Origin: Apus apus
Lineage: Eukaryota > Chordata > Aves > Apodiformes > Apodidae
Assembly (NCBI RefSeq): GCF_020740795.1
Contig: NC_067285.1
Span: 16,422,001 to 16,486,000 of the forward strand
Length of the DNA: 64,000 nucleotides
Direction: 5' to 3'
A model generated the notes under the pieces. That model saw only the letters and a program-made list of their open reading frames with translations. It did not search any database and was not told the origin of the DNA. The translations under genes were made by a program, and so were the position numbers. Shown here piece after piece: positions 22,650 to 36,500 of the stretch. Within the stretch, counting starts at the first letter, position 1, and every line of letters begins with the position of its first letter.

Positions 22650-25600
22650 AACTTCCTTTCTGATGAAAAAAAAAGTAACATTGAGTATTAAATCAAACCA
22701 AAGCAAAGACCTGTTGAGTAAGGAGATTTGATGCGATGGAGCTGCTGCTCAAGAACAGAACTTTACTGTTTACTCAAGGCATCCAAAATATCAAGGGGCC
22801 AACACACAGAGGATTCCTCTCCTCTCCTGATACCTTTAGCCATTCATGCTTTCAGGATCAGGAAGAAACATTACAAATTCAGCTTTTTATTTCAAAAAGC
22901 TGTTGTTGGTCTGTGGATACTGTAGTGCTATCCATTCTTATTTCCATTCTTACTGCATCTCTCCAAATTGTTCTGTCTCTCTCCAGCAATACCAGTCTAC
23001 CAGGACAGTGCACCTCGTTGCCAGTACACTTCTGTTATCACCTATCAGGGCACCTCAGCATTTTCAATTAACCAGAAATTACCAACAGAGTAATTAAAAC
23101 AGTTCAAGCTTACTGACTGTGCTATTCCTTATAGTCTTTAATTGCACACACAAATCTACATTTGGTTTTGATTCTGTGTGAAGTCCGTTTTCTGAACAAT
23201 TACCTCTTCCTAATTGTTCCTAAGCTGCTGCACAACCAGATTTATTCCACACAGTTTTGGGACTTGTATTATTCACTTTAGCTTGAGAAAAAGTGATAGA
23301 TTGATTACATTGCTAATGCATACTTTACAGATGTAGGTATATGTGATCTTGGGGTTTAAGTTATCTTTTTGCTTGCATGGTGTATGGTGACTCCTTGGGA
23401 ACAGCAAGGCAACTCCTATGGCATCTTTAAACAGACCTCTGTGACAGATCTCTCAACACCATCACTAAATTAAAACTCAGTCTAACAAGGTATGAAACTA
23501 CAGGACTCTGTTTAATGCTCGTTCTTTGCAAGGCTGAGATCTTAAATCTGGGTCTCAAAGAAAAAAAAACATGTTACAAGACTTCCAGGACTATAAACTA
23601 TTCCAACACTATTTAGTATTATTTTAAATGACTAGTCAGAGTTCATGCCAAAACCATTTTAAGAGATACACATATTTTATAATCTAGGGCTATCAACATA
23701 GTACAGAGCAACATATTTACTCCAGTTTTCAGGCCAGTTTTGATAGGGTTTAATCTCCAAATTGTCTCAACTGCCTTTCTTTGGGTCTATTTAGTAGAAA
23801 ATATAGAGGTAATAAAATTAATGAGAGATTCTGCTACCTTTTATTTTGTTGCTTAAAGGCTCAAAGAGACTTAGGCTATTCAGACACTGTACGTTGTCCT
23901 GAAAATAAGGTCTTGTATTCACTCTTAACTACTCAATTCAGTATTTTAAAAAGCCTGGGACATATTATTAGCTATACATTGCCACAGCTGTGCATTGGTC
24001 ATTTACAGATATAACACATGACCCCTTTTCACAGGATTTTATAATTTATACACAATGACATGACAGATAGACATGATTATCAGACAAGAAGTGCAAACCA
24101 GCATGCAACTAGTTGCTTTCAACTTATATGTATTATTTTCCTTTTCAACAACATCTTAAGTGGCTCACAGTGCGGGCAAGCACTCCAGCTCACTCTTACA
24201 TTATGTATACAATCTTTTGTATTTTCACATTCGTAACATCTTTAAACTATTGATTACTGACATCTAAATTCAAGTGGAAAATCCAAACTACAAGCATTCT
24301 TGGCATATACATTCTTCAAGTTACACAAAGCCTACAAGCTATCCACTCTTACACCTGTCTACTTTCAGGGAAAGGCTGCAGAAGGTACATTTTTATTAGA
24401 TTATTCACAGCAATAACATTATATTGTGCATAAAACAGCAGATCAGTCTCCTGCTGCAGTTGAGTAGCACCTGTTTCCAAATTATTTCTGAAATGGTTCT
24501 ACTTGCTTAAAACTCCCACTTCGCTGAGCTTCAGCAGCAGTCCAGTGTGGCTCCCCAGGCTTACACATAATGTAGATGCCATCTTTGTATAACTCTATTG
24601 GCAAAGCCTGCCATGATTAGAAGGTAAGTTCTAATAACAGGGAAAATATCCTAGAACAGGCATGATGCTCATATCTGCTGCATGCCAGTGCTAAGGGACA
24701 TCAATGACACTTTGGGCTGATGGGACAACAGGAATACTCTGGTCATCTCACCTTGGTCAGAGAGAAGTGACACAAAGTGAGATGAACAAGGGACATTTCT
24801 GCCTTTGAACATGACAGAAAGAGTATCAGAACTAAACAATCAGCTTGTGGAGATGCCAGATCCAGATATACGCAGATTCCTGTGTTCCTAAAATACGCTT
24901 AATGCTGCAGAATTGTCACAATTACTTTCTCTTCCTATAGTTTTATCTGCAAATGAGTATTAATCCAATCTGTGAATGGAAGAATTAGCTGCATGTTTTT
25001 TCACATTCCTGAAGCTTCACCTTTAGCAGACATGTGCCAGGGATTGACACTGGTATCTCACAATTGAAACAGAGAAGTTCATTTGCACTCACTGGTCATA
25101 AGAAACACTTTTTTTTTCCTCCTGGTACTGCAGAAGGCTTGGAATGCACATGTTGTAGCAGGCTAAAAGTTATTGTCATGACAAAAGATAAAGTGGGGAA
25201 ATGTTGAACTGTTTGACAGTTTACCGACTCCAGAAGCACTGATGCACACTAATCTCTTGGGACTTCCCTGGTTTTTACACACACGCACAAATAATCATTT
25301 GGGTTGAAACCTGTCCTGCTAAACTTCAAGTTGGGAAGTTTGAAAAATACCATGGGAACCACTTTTGAGCACTATTGCTGGGAAATGTTCATATGCTTCT
25401 GGTGTTTTAAACCAGATCTAACACTGCTTTATCAAGTGCATCACTTCAATACCACTCAGGACATTTTTAAGATCCGTGTGCACTAAAAGGCATCACAGCC
25501 AAAATGTAGATCTTCAAATCCTAGTCTCAGCTCTCATTAACATTTGTACACATCCACACTTTTTATATTTTATTTCCCAGAATACCATTTTTGCACATGC

Positions 25601-27050
25601 TTTGAAATGACTCAGCCTCAACCATGTAAAATGCATTAGTATTGATCTCCTACATCTCCCTGAAATTCAAAAGCAGATGTCCTATTTCTCCCATTACAGG
25701 AGCTCACCTTTACAACAGACTTCACACAAAAAGCATGTTCTTGTATGGCACAACTCAGCAGTAATGCAAGTTAACAAAAAATTGACTTAATTTCCATCTT
25801 CTAGTAGAATTTTCTCTAGCCCATTTTTCCCACTTCCCAGGAGCTTAGTAACGTAGGGTAGGGACCTACTCACTCTCTTCTGTTGAACCTGTTCTAATTT
25901 TGTACAGTAAATGTTCACCGGCAGAATATGTGCATGTATGAGCATACATGTAACATGGGAAAGCCAGTTCTGTGTATAGGTGGAGGGGAGGGCTGGAAAG
26001 GGGCTCAGAGTTCCAGCTGCTGCTCCAGTGAAAAGTTTACGTATCTTTGGCAGTTGCTAGGAAAGTACCATGATTCCTTGCTCCCCTCTTGAAAGGAAAG
26101 CCAAAAGTTGTAGTGGAAATCTGAAGCAGACGGACATACATCTAACACACAGTACAGTGTTGGCAAATCTTCAGAAAGATGTAGGATTTAAGCTTGGATG
26201 CCTCTTACTAGAGTTTCCTCATTGGCTAAGCCTGGTCACTTCCTTGCTCAGTGCAACAATAACCTGAAGTCCACCTGGAGCTGTGTATCTTCCCTCATCC
26301 TTCACACGAACAGTCAAGAAATTTAAGTCAGAATTTTGCATTGCATCACTAAGGAGAGTCCTAAAAGTTAAGAGTGGCAAATGTCTAGACAGTGTGGTGT
26401 CTCTATCTGCTAATGCTGCACTTTTAGTTAAACAGGTGGCTTAGAAATAATAAGAAGCCATAAATATTTTCAACCTTAAAATCTGGTTAGATGCTTGAAT
26501 TCAAGTAAGTTGGTTTAATTGTGGCATTTCCCATTCTGCTGGGCCTTTGGCCTTACACAAACTTTCTTCCTTTTAAGTGCAATTCAGACTTCACAATTAG
26601 CAGTATATTCACCAACAGCACATACTATAGCTCACTAATATATTCTTTGAACAGTAAATAGACTCTGAAATGTTTCAAATAAAAGCCTTTCAGCAGAATC
26701 TACATAGATAAGGGTTCTTTTGAAATTAGATGCAAGTTATGAATGGTGCCCGAGTTTCTGATTTCATAATTTAAAATGGCACAGAGGTGCCTTATATTGT
26801 ACAAAATGCAATAACAATATTAAAAACTGACCTGAAAACACAGTATTTCATATCAATTCAAACAGTCAGTTATTGAAAAAAACATGGAAAAAACAAAGAA
26901 AGGCATAGAAGATGATGATTTTTCAGTTTACAGTAAAGCTATAGCAAAATCATGCTAACCAGTTAAATGGTAGAGAGAAGTTAAGACTAAAATTCTGCTG
27001 ATCTTGTGCTAAAACAAGACCTAGAAAATATGAAATGAGGTTAAAAAGCT

Positions 27051-27092
27051 GTGTAATTATAATTACACATTGTAATTACATTATAATTACAC
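27051..27092. repeat. palindromic TAATTA cluster
   Basis: 27051-27068 is a perfect 18-bp palindrome (GTGTAATTATAATTACAC). Two further copies of GTAATTAC/TATAATTAC follow, giving four TAATTA hexamers in 36 bp. TAATTA is the core bound by many homeodomain proteins; regulatory use is inference. Confidence 0.7.
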
Positions 27093-27900
27093 TGTGGAAC
27101 ACATGATCAATAAGGGCTGTACACATCCAAGCGCTTTAACAGTATTCTGAAAAAGCTCAAGCATTTTTTTATGGCTAACAGTAATGATGAAAGTAAATTT
27201 GGATCAGTTGTTTTTTTGCAAAAGATAATAAAGCCAATTAGTCAAGATTTACACCAATCCCTAATGACCAGGAATGGAGAAAGAGATGTAGGGAGAAAAT
27301 AATTTTCCAAGTGGGTTGCAGGCATTTTATTTCTCCACAGAGAGTACCAACCATTCCTCCCAATGCTAAGAACAAAACCCATCTCTTTTAACACTGCTGT
27401 CTGATACTACTTCAAGGAGCCCCACTAGAAGAGCAGAAGTGTGTGCTGACTTTTATCTTTGCAGTCAGAACTGACATTAGTTACTATTCTAACAATCATA
27501 CTCCTAACTTTTCAAAACATAATCTTTTAGGGTGCATAAAACAATGAAAATGACCAGGGAAAGTGATGGTGATTCTATTTTATGATTTCTCAAAAGAAAC
27601 CCCATAAAGCTCAACTAGAGGCGATTCAATCTGGCTGCAATGATGCACTGAATTTTAAATTTCAGACTGTATAATTAAAATTCTGTTTTGTGCAAATATT
27701 TCTACCTTTCTATCATACACTCAGACTGCAACAGAGGTCTCCAGCAATGCTATTCAGGCCAATTAGTCCAAGCAACTGAACAGCAGAAAATCCCAACTAA
27801 AACGTAACAAGAAAACATGCACACTGATAGATGTAACATTACCAGTATGCAAAAAAATAAAATGAAACAAATTAAGAACTCCAAACATTAAATTCAGATT

Positions 27901-30471
27901 GTTTATTGTAAACAGTATAACTCTAGCACTCTGTCATACTGGCTGTGTCACATGCACCCAATTTTGCATCAATTGCTTAAAATAGCACTTGCAAAAATTA
28001 CAGTTATGTAATAATAACTTATGGTTTCTTATATAAACTAATTAACAAGCACTAAAATTGAATTACAGTGTATTCTAGGTAGTTTTTTATTGCTTGTAGA
28101 CACTGCAGCTTTGGATCCATTAAAATGAACCCATTAGTATGCCTGAGTTTATCAAAATTTACTGCTATATCAAACTCAGAAACTGTAAAATGCTGGAGAA
28201 CACTTAAAAGCAATTAAGAGTTGCCAGAAAACTACATGGGTTTCCACATCCAGTCAGAAAACTTTGAAATTCTACTTTTTTTTTTTTCCTCTGGAAAACA
28301 TGATTCGTGAGCTTGTGTTAAATACACTGCCATTCCAATGTATTTATATAATTTGTTAAAATTAGAGTTGATAGTATTCCATGAATATATTTATTTATTT
28401 TTACACATGACAGAAGCCATTTCCTTTTATTCACCTTAAGAGTGGTATGTTTAAATACTAAATCCCAAAATATATATATTTTTATAATATGTTGTCAAAA
28501 CTTTTAATATATATAATACAAATACTTTTACTAAAGGAAAACTATAAACAAAAGTGAAATTCAAGAGGGTAAAAAGACCATTTTATATGAAAGATCCATG
28601 AAAAATGTGGCAGAGGCACCTTTACCATTTTTGCTTATACTGTATTTAAGTTTTTTTTTCCTTAGGTGACAAAAAAATGCTAGTGGCCTTCCACAGCAAC
28701 AGGTTACATCACAAACTATCACCAAGTTTATTAAAAAGATGCCGAAACACGCACTGTTAACCTTTAAAGCAACTTTCAAATACACTGTATTTATTCAATT
28801 AGAAGAGACTCTCAGATGACAATTTAAAGCCCTTACCTTGGCAAGCATTCATTTAATTTGGCTTCAGAGCAAGGGTAAAAATGAACATTGATTCAAAGAC
28901 AAGAACAGCCCTATCGAATGTACCAGGATTCTGACATATTCTGACATAAGTGTCACATCAAGGCCTTAGTTTCAGGTTCTTTTAATAAGAAGCCAAATCT
29001 CAGTAACACTCTGATGAGTGGATTTTGTATCTTCAGTGCTTTGCATACTCTATCCTGTCTGAATAATTGCAATCTATTTTATGCATTAAAGAGGTAGGAG
29101 AACTCGGTAAGATACTCCCTTACCTTATTCTGTTTGGGGGCTGTCCCAAGCACAAGACCACTCTGCAGAAGTGACTAAACTTGGTGAAGATTAGACACCA
29201 TATATAGTTTTACCACTTTACTAAATTATGGAGTATACATGCATATAGCATTTCAGTGTAATTCTTGATCCTTCTTTAGGTTTTGCACAGCCTTCGTGTA
29301 AGAAGTAGGAACAAACATTTTGTAATGTAACCTGAACCACACCCTGTGCTATAGCAGTTCTGCACATCCAGTACTATCCTGTCCTTTCCCAGGTGCCTTC
29401 GTGAAGGATGAGAAGGACCCACACAGAGGTACCAGAATGGTGACATAACTGATTGATTACAGGGCCCATATCTGACACTCATCCATTCTCGAGTCAAGAA
29501 CTAATGTGTGCTTAAAAGTTATTTGCACTATACTGTAAGTACTTCACTGGACTGAGACCTAACATAACAAACGAGGCAAAATAGACCAAATTCTCCATCT
29601 GCACATATGTAACTGAAAACAAAACATTACAGCAAAAGAAGTATTTTATATACCAGATGGAAACAATTCACGGTAACAGTGAAAAACAGGATGCTGACAG
29701 TATCAAGAGACTAGGACAACACTTCTGATAACAAAAATAAGATGCACTATTAAAGTGTTTCCAGCATTTTACTAGTTTTAATATAAAATGTTCCCAAATT
29801 TGTATAGAAAGATTAAAACCATGCCCATATCCTCAATTAGTCTCATTAAGTCAATTCACACACTTTTGTGTTGTCAAATTTCCTTTTTTTCCCCCCACTC
29901 ATCTTCATAAAACTTAAATAGAAAATATGTTGGCTGCATTAAGGATCAATTAAAAAAGTGTAATTCAGCATGTCACTTAAAAAAATGTGAAAGTCTCTAT
30001 TTTTAAGAAAAACTGTTGACCCCATGCCCAAAAAGGACACACTTTTCTCACGCCCTCCATCCCCCAATAAGATAATTATCAGGATACTAAACAGTATTCT
30101 TCAGGAGTAACAAGGATATTTCAAGCAATCTTGCTTGCTCTGGAGGGTTATTTTAACAAAATGAAAACTTGAAGGGATGTATTATTTTTAAATTATACTG
30201 CATCTACAAGGTTTTTATTATTATTGTTTCCGTTGATTTTGGTTTTCAACAGGTTGCCTGTAATATAAATGACACATGACCACAACTCATTTTTATATAC
30301 GCTCTATCCCTAACACACAGCTAATGTCAAATGAATCAAGAAGGAATTCAGGACTTTCGTCACGGACAGAACCATGTATCCTAATGATCTTTAATAATTT
30401 TGTTCATTGTGAAGTTCCCCTGAAACCATGTGAGTACTGATGATTTGCATTTCTTCATCCACTGGGGCTCT
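27901..30471 (-). other. IDE: probable IDE 3' UTR
   Basis: AT-rich sequence directly downstream, on the minus strand, of the IDE stop codon at 30474-30472. It has several minus-strand AATAAA signals: 30219-30214, 28795-28790, 28431-28426, 28399-28394, 28395-28390, 28091-28086 and 27907-27902. A 3' UTR of 2-3 kb fits the size known for mammalian IDE mRNAs. The exact end cannot be fixed from sequence. Confidence 0.5.
27902..27907 (-). terminator. IDE: candidate distal poly(A) signal of IDE
   Basis: AATAAA on the minus strand about 2.57 kb after the stop codon, the farthest of the signals considered. Chosen only because it fits the known long IDE 3' UTR. Confidence 0.3.
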
Positions 30472-30567
30472 TCACAGTTTTGCAGCCATGAAATTGATAT
30501 GTGGTTTCACCAGCGGAAAGAGTGGCAGACTGCGCTTGAATTCTGTCATATTTTCAATCACACTTGG
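30472..30567 (-). CDS. IDE: IDE terminal coding exon 25, with stop codon
   Basis: 96 nt, acceptor CTTCTTTGCAG. Reads [20 protein letters not shown] then [11 protein letters not shown] and TGA (30474-30472). The C-terminal AKL is the peroxisomal-type tripeptide known in IDE. Confidence 0.97.
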   Translation of the reverse strand, partial: PSVIENMTEFKRSLPLFPLVKPHINFMAAKL

Positions 30568-33500
30568 CTGCAAAGAAGCGTACGCAAGAAAAAGTCTGCT
30601 CAGTGTCTTTCATCAGGAAAAGTCAGAAATTCCTCACTTTTGACTTTTGCTACAGCTACATATAAACACATCTTCCTTGCTCTTTTCTACAGTATTAGTG
30701 ATTCACACTTCATTATTCATTCAACCAAAATAGTGTTATTTCTTATGAAATAAATGGTTTCATATTTACTCTAGATAATTTAAAATAGTAGCTATAATGC
30801 AGTAATTGCATTACTAATATGGCAGAAACTTTGAAAAGACAAGCTCTGCATTTACTATTTACAAATTCTACTTAAGAACATCCCACCTATCCTCTGAATA
30901 TCAGATGCAAGATCATGAAAACAATAGGAATTTAATGAGCTATTATTTTTAGCTGCAGTAACAAACTTTTTTATATTTCAGTCCTAACAACTAACATATC
31001 CACATATAATTCATAGAGAAACTTCCACCCATAGTGATTATTTCACCTAAAAGGACTGAATGAGAACACAGATCATCTGCATTTCAAATGTTACCTTCCT
31101 TCTTCAAGAAGATTCATCTGATGTTCAGTAAGGGTCGTGCTATCATACCTAACCACACAATTAAATCTGTAATACTTGTATGATGAATAGAATTTGTCAA
31201 ATTGTTTCCTCCACAGGTTACACATTGACAGGAATGTGCATTAGTATTTTAGACTTTAAGATAGTGAAACAGAGAGTTTTGTTGTTGTTCGCTTGGGGTT
31301 GGGTTGTTTGGGTGCTTTTTAAACAAAAATGATAAATTTGTTGATGCAAAGGCATCTTTCTCTTTGCGCTTGATACATCATCATATACATTTGATATTTT
31401 CAGACAATAATAATCTGTACTTACTCCACAATGTAGATAATTCCATTTCAATGGAATAGAAGGAACAAAGTGAACAGGACAGATTGTTGGGAAAAAAAAA
31501 ATAGGGAAAAATCCGTTTTTTTGAGGGTGACAATGCACACTGAAAAGAACTTGAAACATCAGCCCCACAATAGCATGAATATCAGTAAGTTTGTTTCTCC
31601 CTAGAAAACTTACATTCAGAATACAGCCTGGGATTTTCTATGTGTTATTTCTTTTTACCTGTGGTAGTGGTGGTGCTGGTGCCAGGTTCACATCATTTTG
31701 GCATGGAAATTCTCCAACAACAGGGCCTATTTAATATCATCAAAATTAATTCAGGACCATAATTTAATCACTATCTTTTACACAATAAACTGTTTTCTCT
31801 TATAAGACAGGTATCTATATAAAGCACAGGTTACTAATTTTGAAGTATCTCTAAATAAGATTTTCTGAACATTTTATACTCCATGACTGTCTTTAGAAAT
31901 AGAGATTTATTAATTCATTATTTGACTTGAGAACACGTGCTGAGGCAGTGGCTTTTATCCATTTTACGTACACATAAAGAGAACATAGAAATAAAAATTG
32001 CTAATCTACTGATCACTGAATACATAAAACTGTTTTTCAGTGCAGATTTTGAGAACAGTAATAAATGACAATGGTAAATGCAATGGAGGCATGGGGGGGG
32101 TTACTCTGCATACCAACATTCTGGGTAGCAACCCCAAGTCTTCCCTGCCTGTCCCCATGCATGCCCTATTCAAGTCCCCCAAAAATATCTTCCAACATCC
32201 AGTCCACTCATCCATAAGAACTTAGTCTTGAACACCTTAAAACTCCCTTCTACCTCCATACTCAAATTTCAACCCTAACATTCATCCTGGGACCTGAAGT
32301 GCTTCCCTCTCCTAAAATTCCAGTAAAATACTTTACTGCTTTAAATCCTTTTTCACTCTCAGAGAAAACGGCCTGTCTACCTCCAGATGAAAGGGTTCTC
32401 TCTGGGATGCTTTTTAGCTTTCCTCCTTTGTGTCACTCTGTAGAGGAAGGGCACCTGCACTTGGAAGAATGCTCATTTGGACTCGCAGAAAATGCATTAA
32501 AATTCCAATTTCCCTTTCATGGCAGCAGAGAAGTCACATCCCAGGTTAAATGATTCAGGACTGGGGAGGATATTCACAAGTGCAAACTTGTATATTCACA
32601 AGTGTAAACTTGAAAAATCTTAACAAAACAACATAGAAGTTTTTCCGCAGTTTACTTATATTAACCAGAAACACTTTTAACCTTTTCTTTCATGAATTCT
32701 AAAACGGAACAAAACACAGCTCACAAAGCTCACAAAGGAAGTGCTATTTTAAGACTCTGTTTTAATACCAGTATACCTCAGAAAAGCTGAAGAACTCAGC
32801 CACAAACATGAATCAGAAAATCTGAAGCACCCATGTGAATAAAACCTATTAAAATAAATACTTTTTTCCTCTAAAAGGTGTATAATCACCAGAACTGATT
32901 TGATTAAATACTATATTCAGCACAATACTTACAGGAATCCATTTCCCTTGCAAGTACATGTACTGATACCTTGTGTCTCCTGGGAGCGTCTACTGCCAAC
33001 AGCACCTACAGTAAAAAAACAAAAGTCCTTCATGCGTGGGAAGTATCACCCAGACATTATATTTATAAATACATGTATTTATAAATATAATTTTATATAT
33101 TTATTAAACAGTAAAATAATTAGTGTTTACATTTTAATTTAAACTTTAACATGAGAAACTAATTTGGGGATGTTCCTTAAAATATTATTAAAAGTCAGCC
33201 ATACAGTACTGTGAATATGTATCTACATTAATTTTTAAAGTATTCCCTGAGCTATTAGCTGTTCCATAAGTAATAAAACAATATATACATTTTGCAATAC
33301 AGTGACTTATCATTCCTTATGAAATTCATTACACACCAGAAAGAATAAGGCAATTTTTTTTTTCTGGGGGTGGGAACCCACAAGTATTTCAATTGCTTAT
33401 ATTAGATATCTAGCTAGCAACTTCATGCTGAGTTTCAATGTCCAATTATTGCATCATTATGCTGTTCCTTTGTTCTGCCTAACTATGAGAACAAGAAAAA

Positions 33501-36500
33501 GAAGTGTTGATTTACAGCGAACCAAGCTTTAAAAATATCTGTTTCATTCACAATTCATGCACACAGAGTAAGCTGAATCATCCCCTGGTTGAAGAAACAA
33601 ACAAACAAACAAACAAACAACAAAAAAAAAACCCAAAACCACAAAACTTGTAACTTTGGCCAAGCTTGGTCACAGAGCTTTCAGAAAGAAAGGATAAATG
33701 AGACAAGATAAGAGCTAGTAAGAAAAAAAGAACAAAACCCAATCCTTCTCCAAAAGTTGTACAGTATGCTAGCTGCATTTAAACTAAGTAAGATTCAGAA
33801 AACAAAAATATTAAGGTATCTGCATCAATCACATCACTTACCTACCATAGACGTAAGTATATGCTTTCATAGTTCACACAAAGAATATCTTCATCTCTTT
33901 CTATGTAACATTTTAAACATGACTGACTCACCTTGTAGAACTGTATAATATCTTCCTTGGTCAGGGTCTTTAGATAAGCCACTTCGATGTTATCTGCACA
34001 ACAATAGTAAAAATCAGAACAAGTCTGCAAATCATAGCTGCTTATTAGCACACTACTTATTCAGAGTATTTTTCTTTCAAATTCAGATGCTGTAATTGAC
34101 TGCAAATTATATGCTTTTCATTCTTAACTTTCAAGCTAATACTTAAATCAATAAAAGTATCACTGGAAGCTTGGCAGAAAATGATCTTCCATTGGCTGGA
34201 AGTTCATTTGATTTGTCTTACTAAAAAACCTCATGTTTGAATAATACTGATGCCACTGTATGTTATTCAGAAGCTAAAAAGATATGCCTACTTCTGCATA
34301 TTATCTTCAAATCAATGTTACCTAGTTCTAATGCAAACTGATTATAGATGGCTTTTATTCACAGTTAGGTAACAGGATGGTAGGATGTACTTTGGCAGGA
34401 TGTACTTCTAAGTAAGTGCAAGGGCTGCTGCCTAAATCATACCTGTTAAGGAATAATCAATCACCTTTAAGATACCTGGGGACAACGTTTCTCAGTAGCT
34501 ACTTCATATAAAATAAATTCTAATGAACTAATTATATAATATCATTGCTGAATAAGCACTAGTTTTTTGTTGTAGGCATCCTTGCTTTTCCTACATTTAG
34601 CAGAAAGATCAATAAAGAAATTAATGCAAGAGAACAAATATGCAGCTAACAAGCCTGTGAGACGGGCTGTAAGCAATGAATAAGAAGTTCTACATAGAGG
34701 AAATAAGAAAGAAAGATGCACACAGTTTGGAAAATTAATGACATTTGGGAGAAAATTTCTAAATTAAGTAAAACCAAAAAAGTTGTGATAATAAAAATGT
34801 TAAACCCTGAAGAAAAAAGCCTTTCACTTCTTAAGGCTGGAATATTAATTTCTGTTTTTGACAATTTTAGTCATATTACAATCATTAATGCAATAAAATT
34901 ACAAGAGGGTAGAGGGGAATTAAAGACAGAGAAGTCGAAGGAAATACTAAGTTGAGAGTGGGATTTAGATATGAAAGATATGGCTACAGCTAGCAGTAAG
35001 AAATTCCAGAGATACTACAGATCCAAGTATGGTAAAAAAAGAAACAATTAAGGCAGAAGAAAAATTAAACTGTTTCATCAGACACAAAAAAAAATAATTG
35101 AGGGGATAAGTTTTCATGCCACTCCTTACACTCAGGCATGCAACTTTGTCAGCAGCAGTCATTCTCTTGAGACCAGGATACATGACAATTCAAAATTCTT
35201 CATTATTTGAACAGTTCAGTTTAGTCATTAAACAGTTCAGTCATTGTCAACCAAAAAGACTGTATTTGTTATTGTGGAAGACCAATACTCTGCATATAAA
35301 GAAGTCACAGGATACAGAGCAGGTTCTAAGTAGGGAGGATATTATGCATGGAAGATGGAAAATTATAGTTGTGAATAAGAGCTGAGACCTGAAAATATGA
35401 GGAAAATCTGATCTGCACCTAGATTTTAATTTTATTTTATGTTAGAAACGATATTATTACTATATCTCACTCCTTTGGATTAAAAACCTTCAAACAATAA
35501 TGAAAAAGTGAAAAACACAAATACTATGTAAGATCATAATGTAAATAACTGTCAGTCCATTTTCAATAGTAACAATATAGGCTGGATCTCAATTGGTCTT
35601 CTATGAGCTTATGATCTTCAAAGTATCATGAATTAAAAAAAAATAAAATTATTGTTTGTATTCTAAGGTAAGACAGGTCACACGTTAGTTATCTGCTGTT
35701 GTCTCTGCCATTGCTCCATCAAAAGAACTGCAGAATGGGAAGAGGACTAGGGTTCATTTGAATGTGTTCTCCATCCGGAATGTGAGTGTATTTGGATGAA
35801 TCAAGTATTAGGTACATATGTAATACAGACATCTGAACAGCAGAGGTAGAAATCTGAACTTATGCAACATCAACATTTGCATTCAAACCACATGCAGTCC
35901 TTGACCTAGTGTATGTCTCACTGAGCCTTAAGAACAGAAGGTCAATGGAGCACTTGCCAACCCCCATGACACAGTGAACGTGAGAGAAAATGTTTATCTT
36001 CTCTTACTACCAGCTCCCAAGGCAGTGAGAGTACAGACTCCACAAATGTATTTTCTCAGGGCAAAAGGAAGAAATGCAGCTTACAGGACACAAATCACAA
36101 AAAAAGACATTAATTTATGCACAGGCTATAGAAAAGTTTAAGTTGTTACCAAATTAATATGACACTCAACAGTCACAAGTGCAGACAAACTACAGAATTT
36201 ATCTACAGGAATTGTAATTTGTCTTACCTCTGTCAAAATTATACTGCTGGGAAATTATTTCTCCCCAGTATTTAGCACATTCTGCAGACAGCTTCTTTGG
36301 TTTGTCTAGACGACGAATTGCTAAAGCTTGAATGTGTTTTTGGAAGGCCTCTTCTGTCATGTCTTCTATGCATTTCTCCATAGTTTTTAAGAATGCTTCA
36401 ACTCTGCTTTCTAAATAGTGTGGTGGCTTTTCAGACTGGATAATAAATCGCAGTCCTTGTATGCCATTTGCCCGACGGGGACCACTGAACACAATGTAAC

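Larger units (their letters stand above)
21601..27900. other. intergenic region between CpG island and IDE 3' end
   Basis: About 6.3 kb of AT-rich sequence without recognisable exons or interspersed repeats. It contains a 14-bp tandem duplication at 22622-22649 and a TAATTA palindrome cluster at 27051-27092. Confidence 0.55.
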
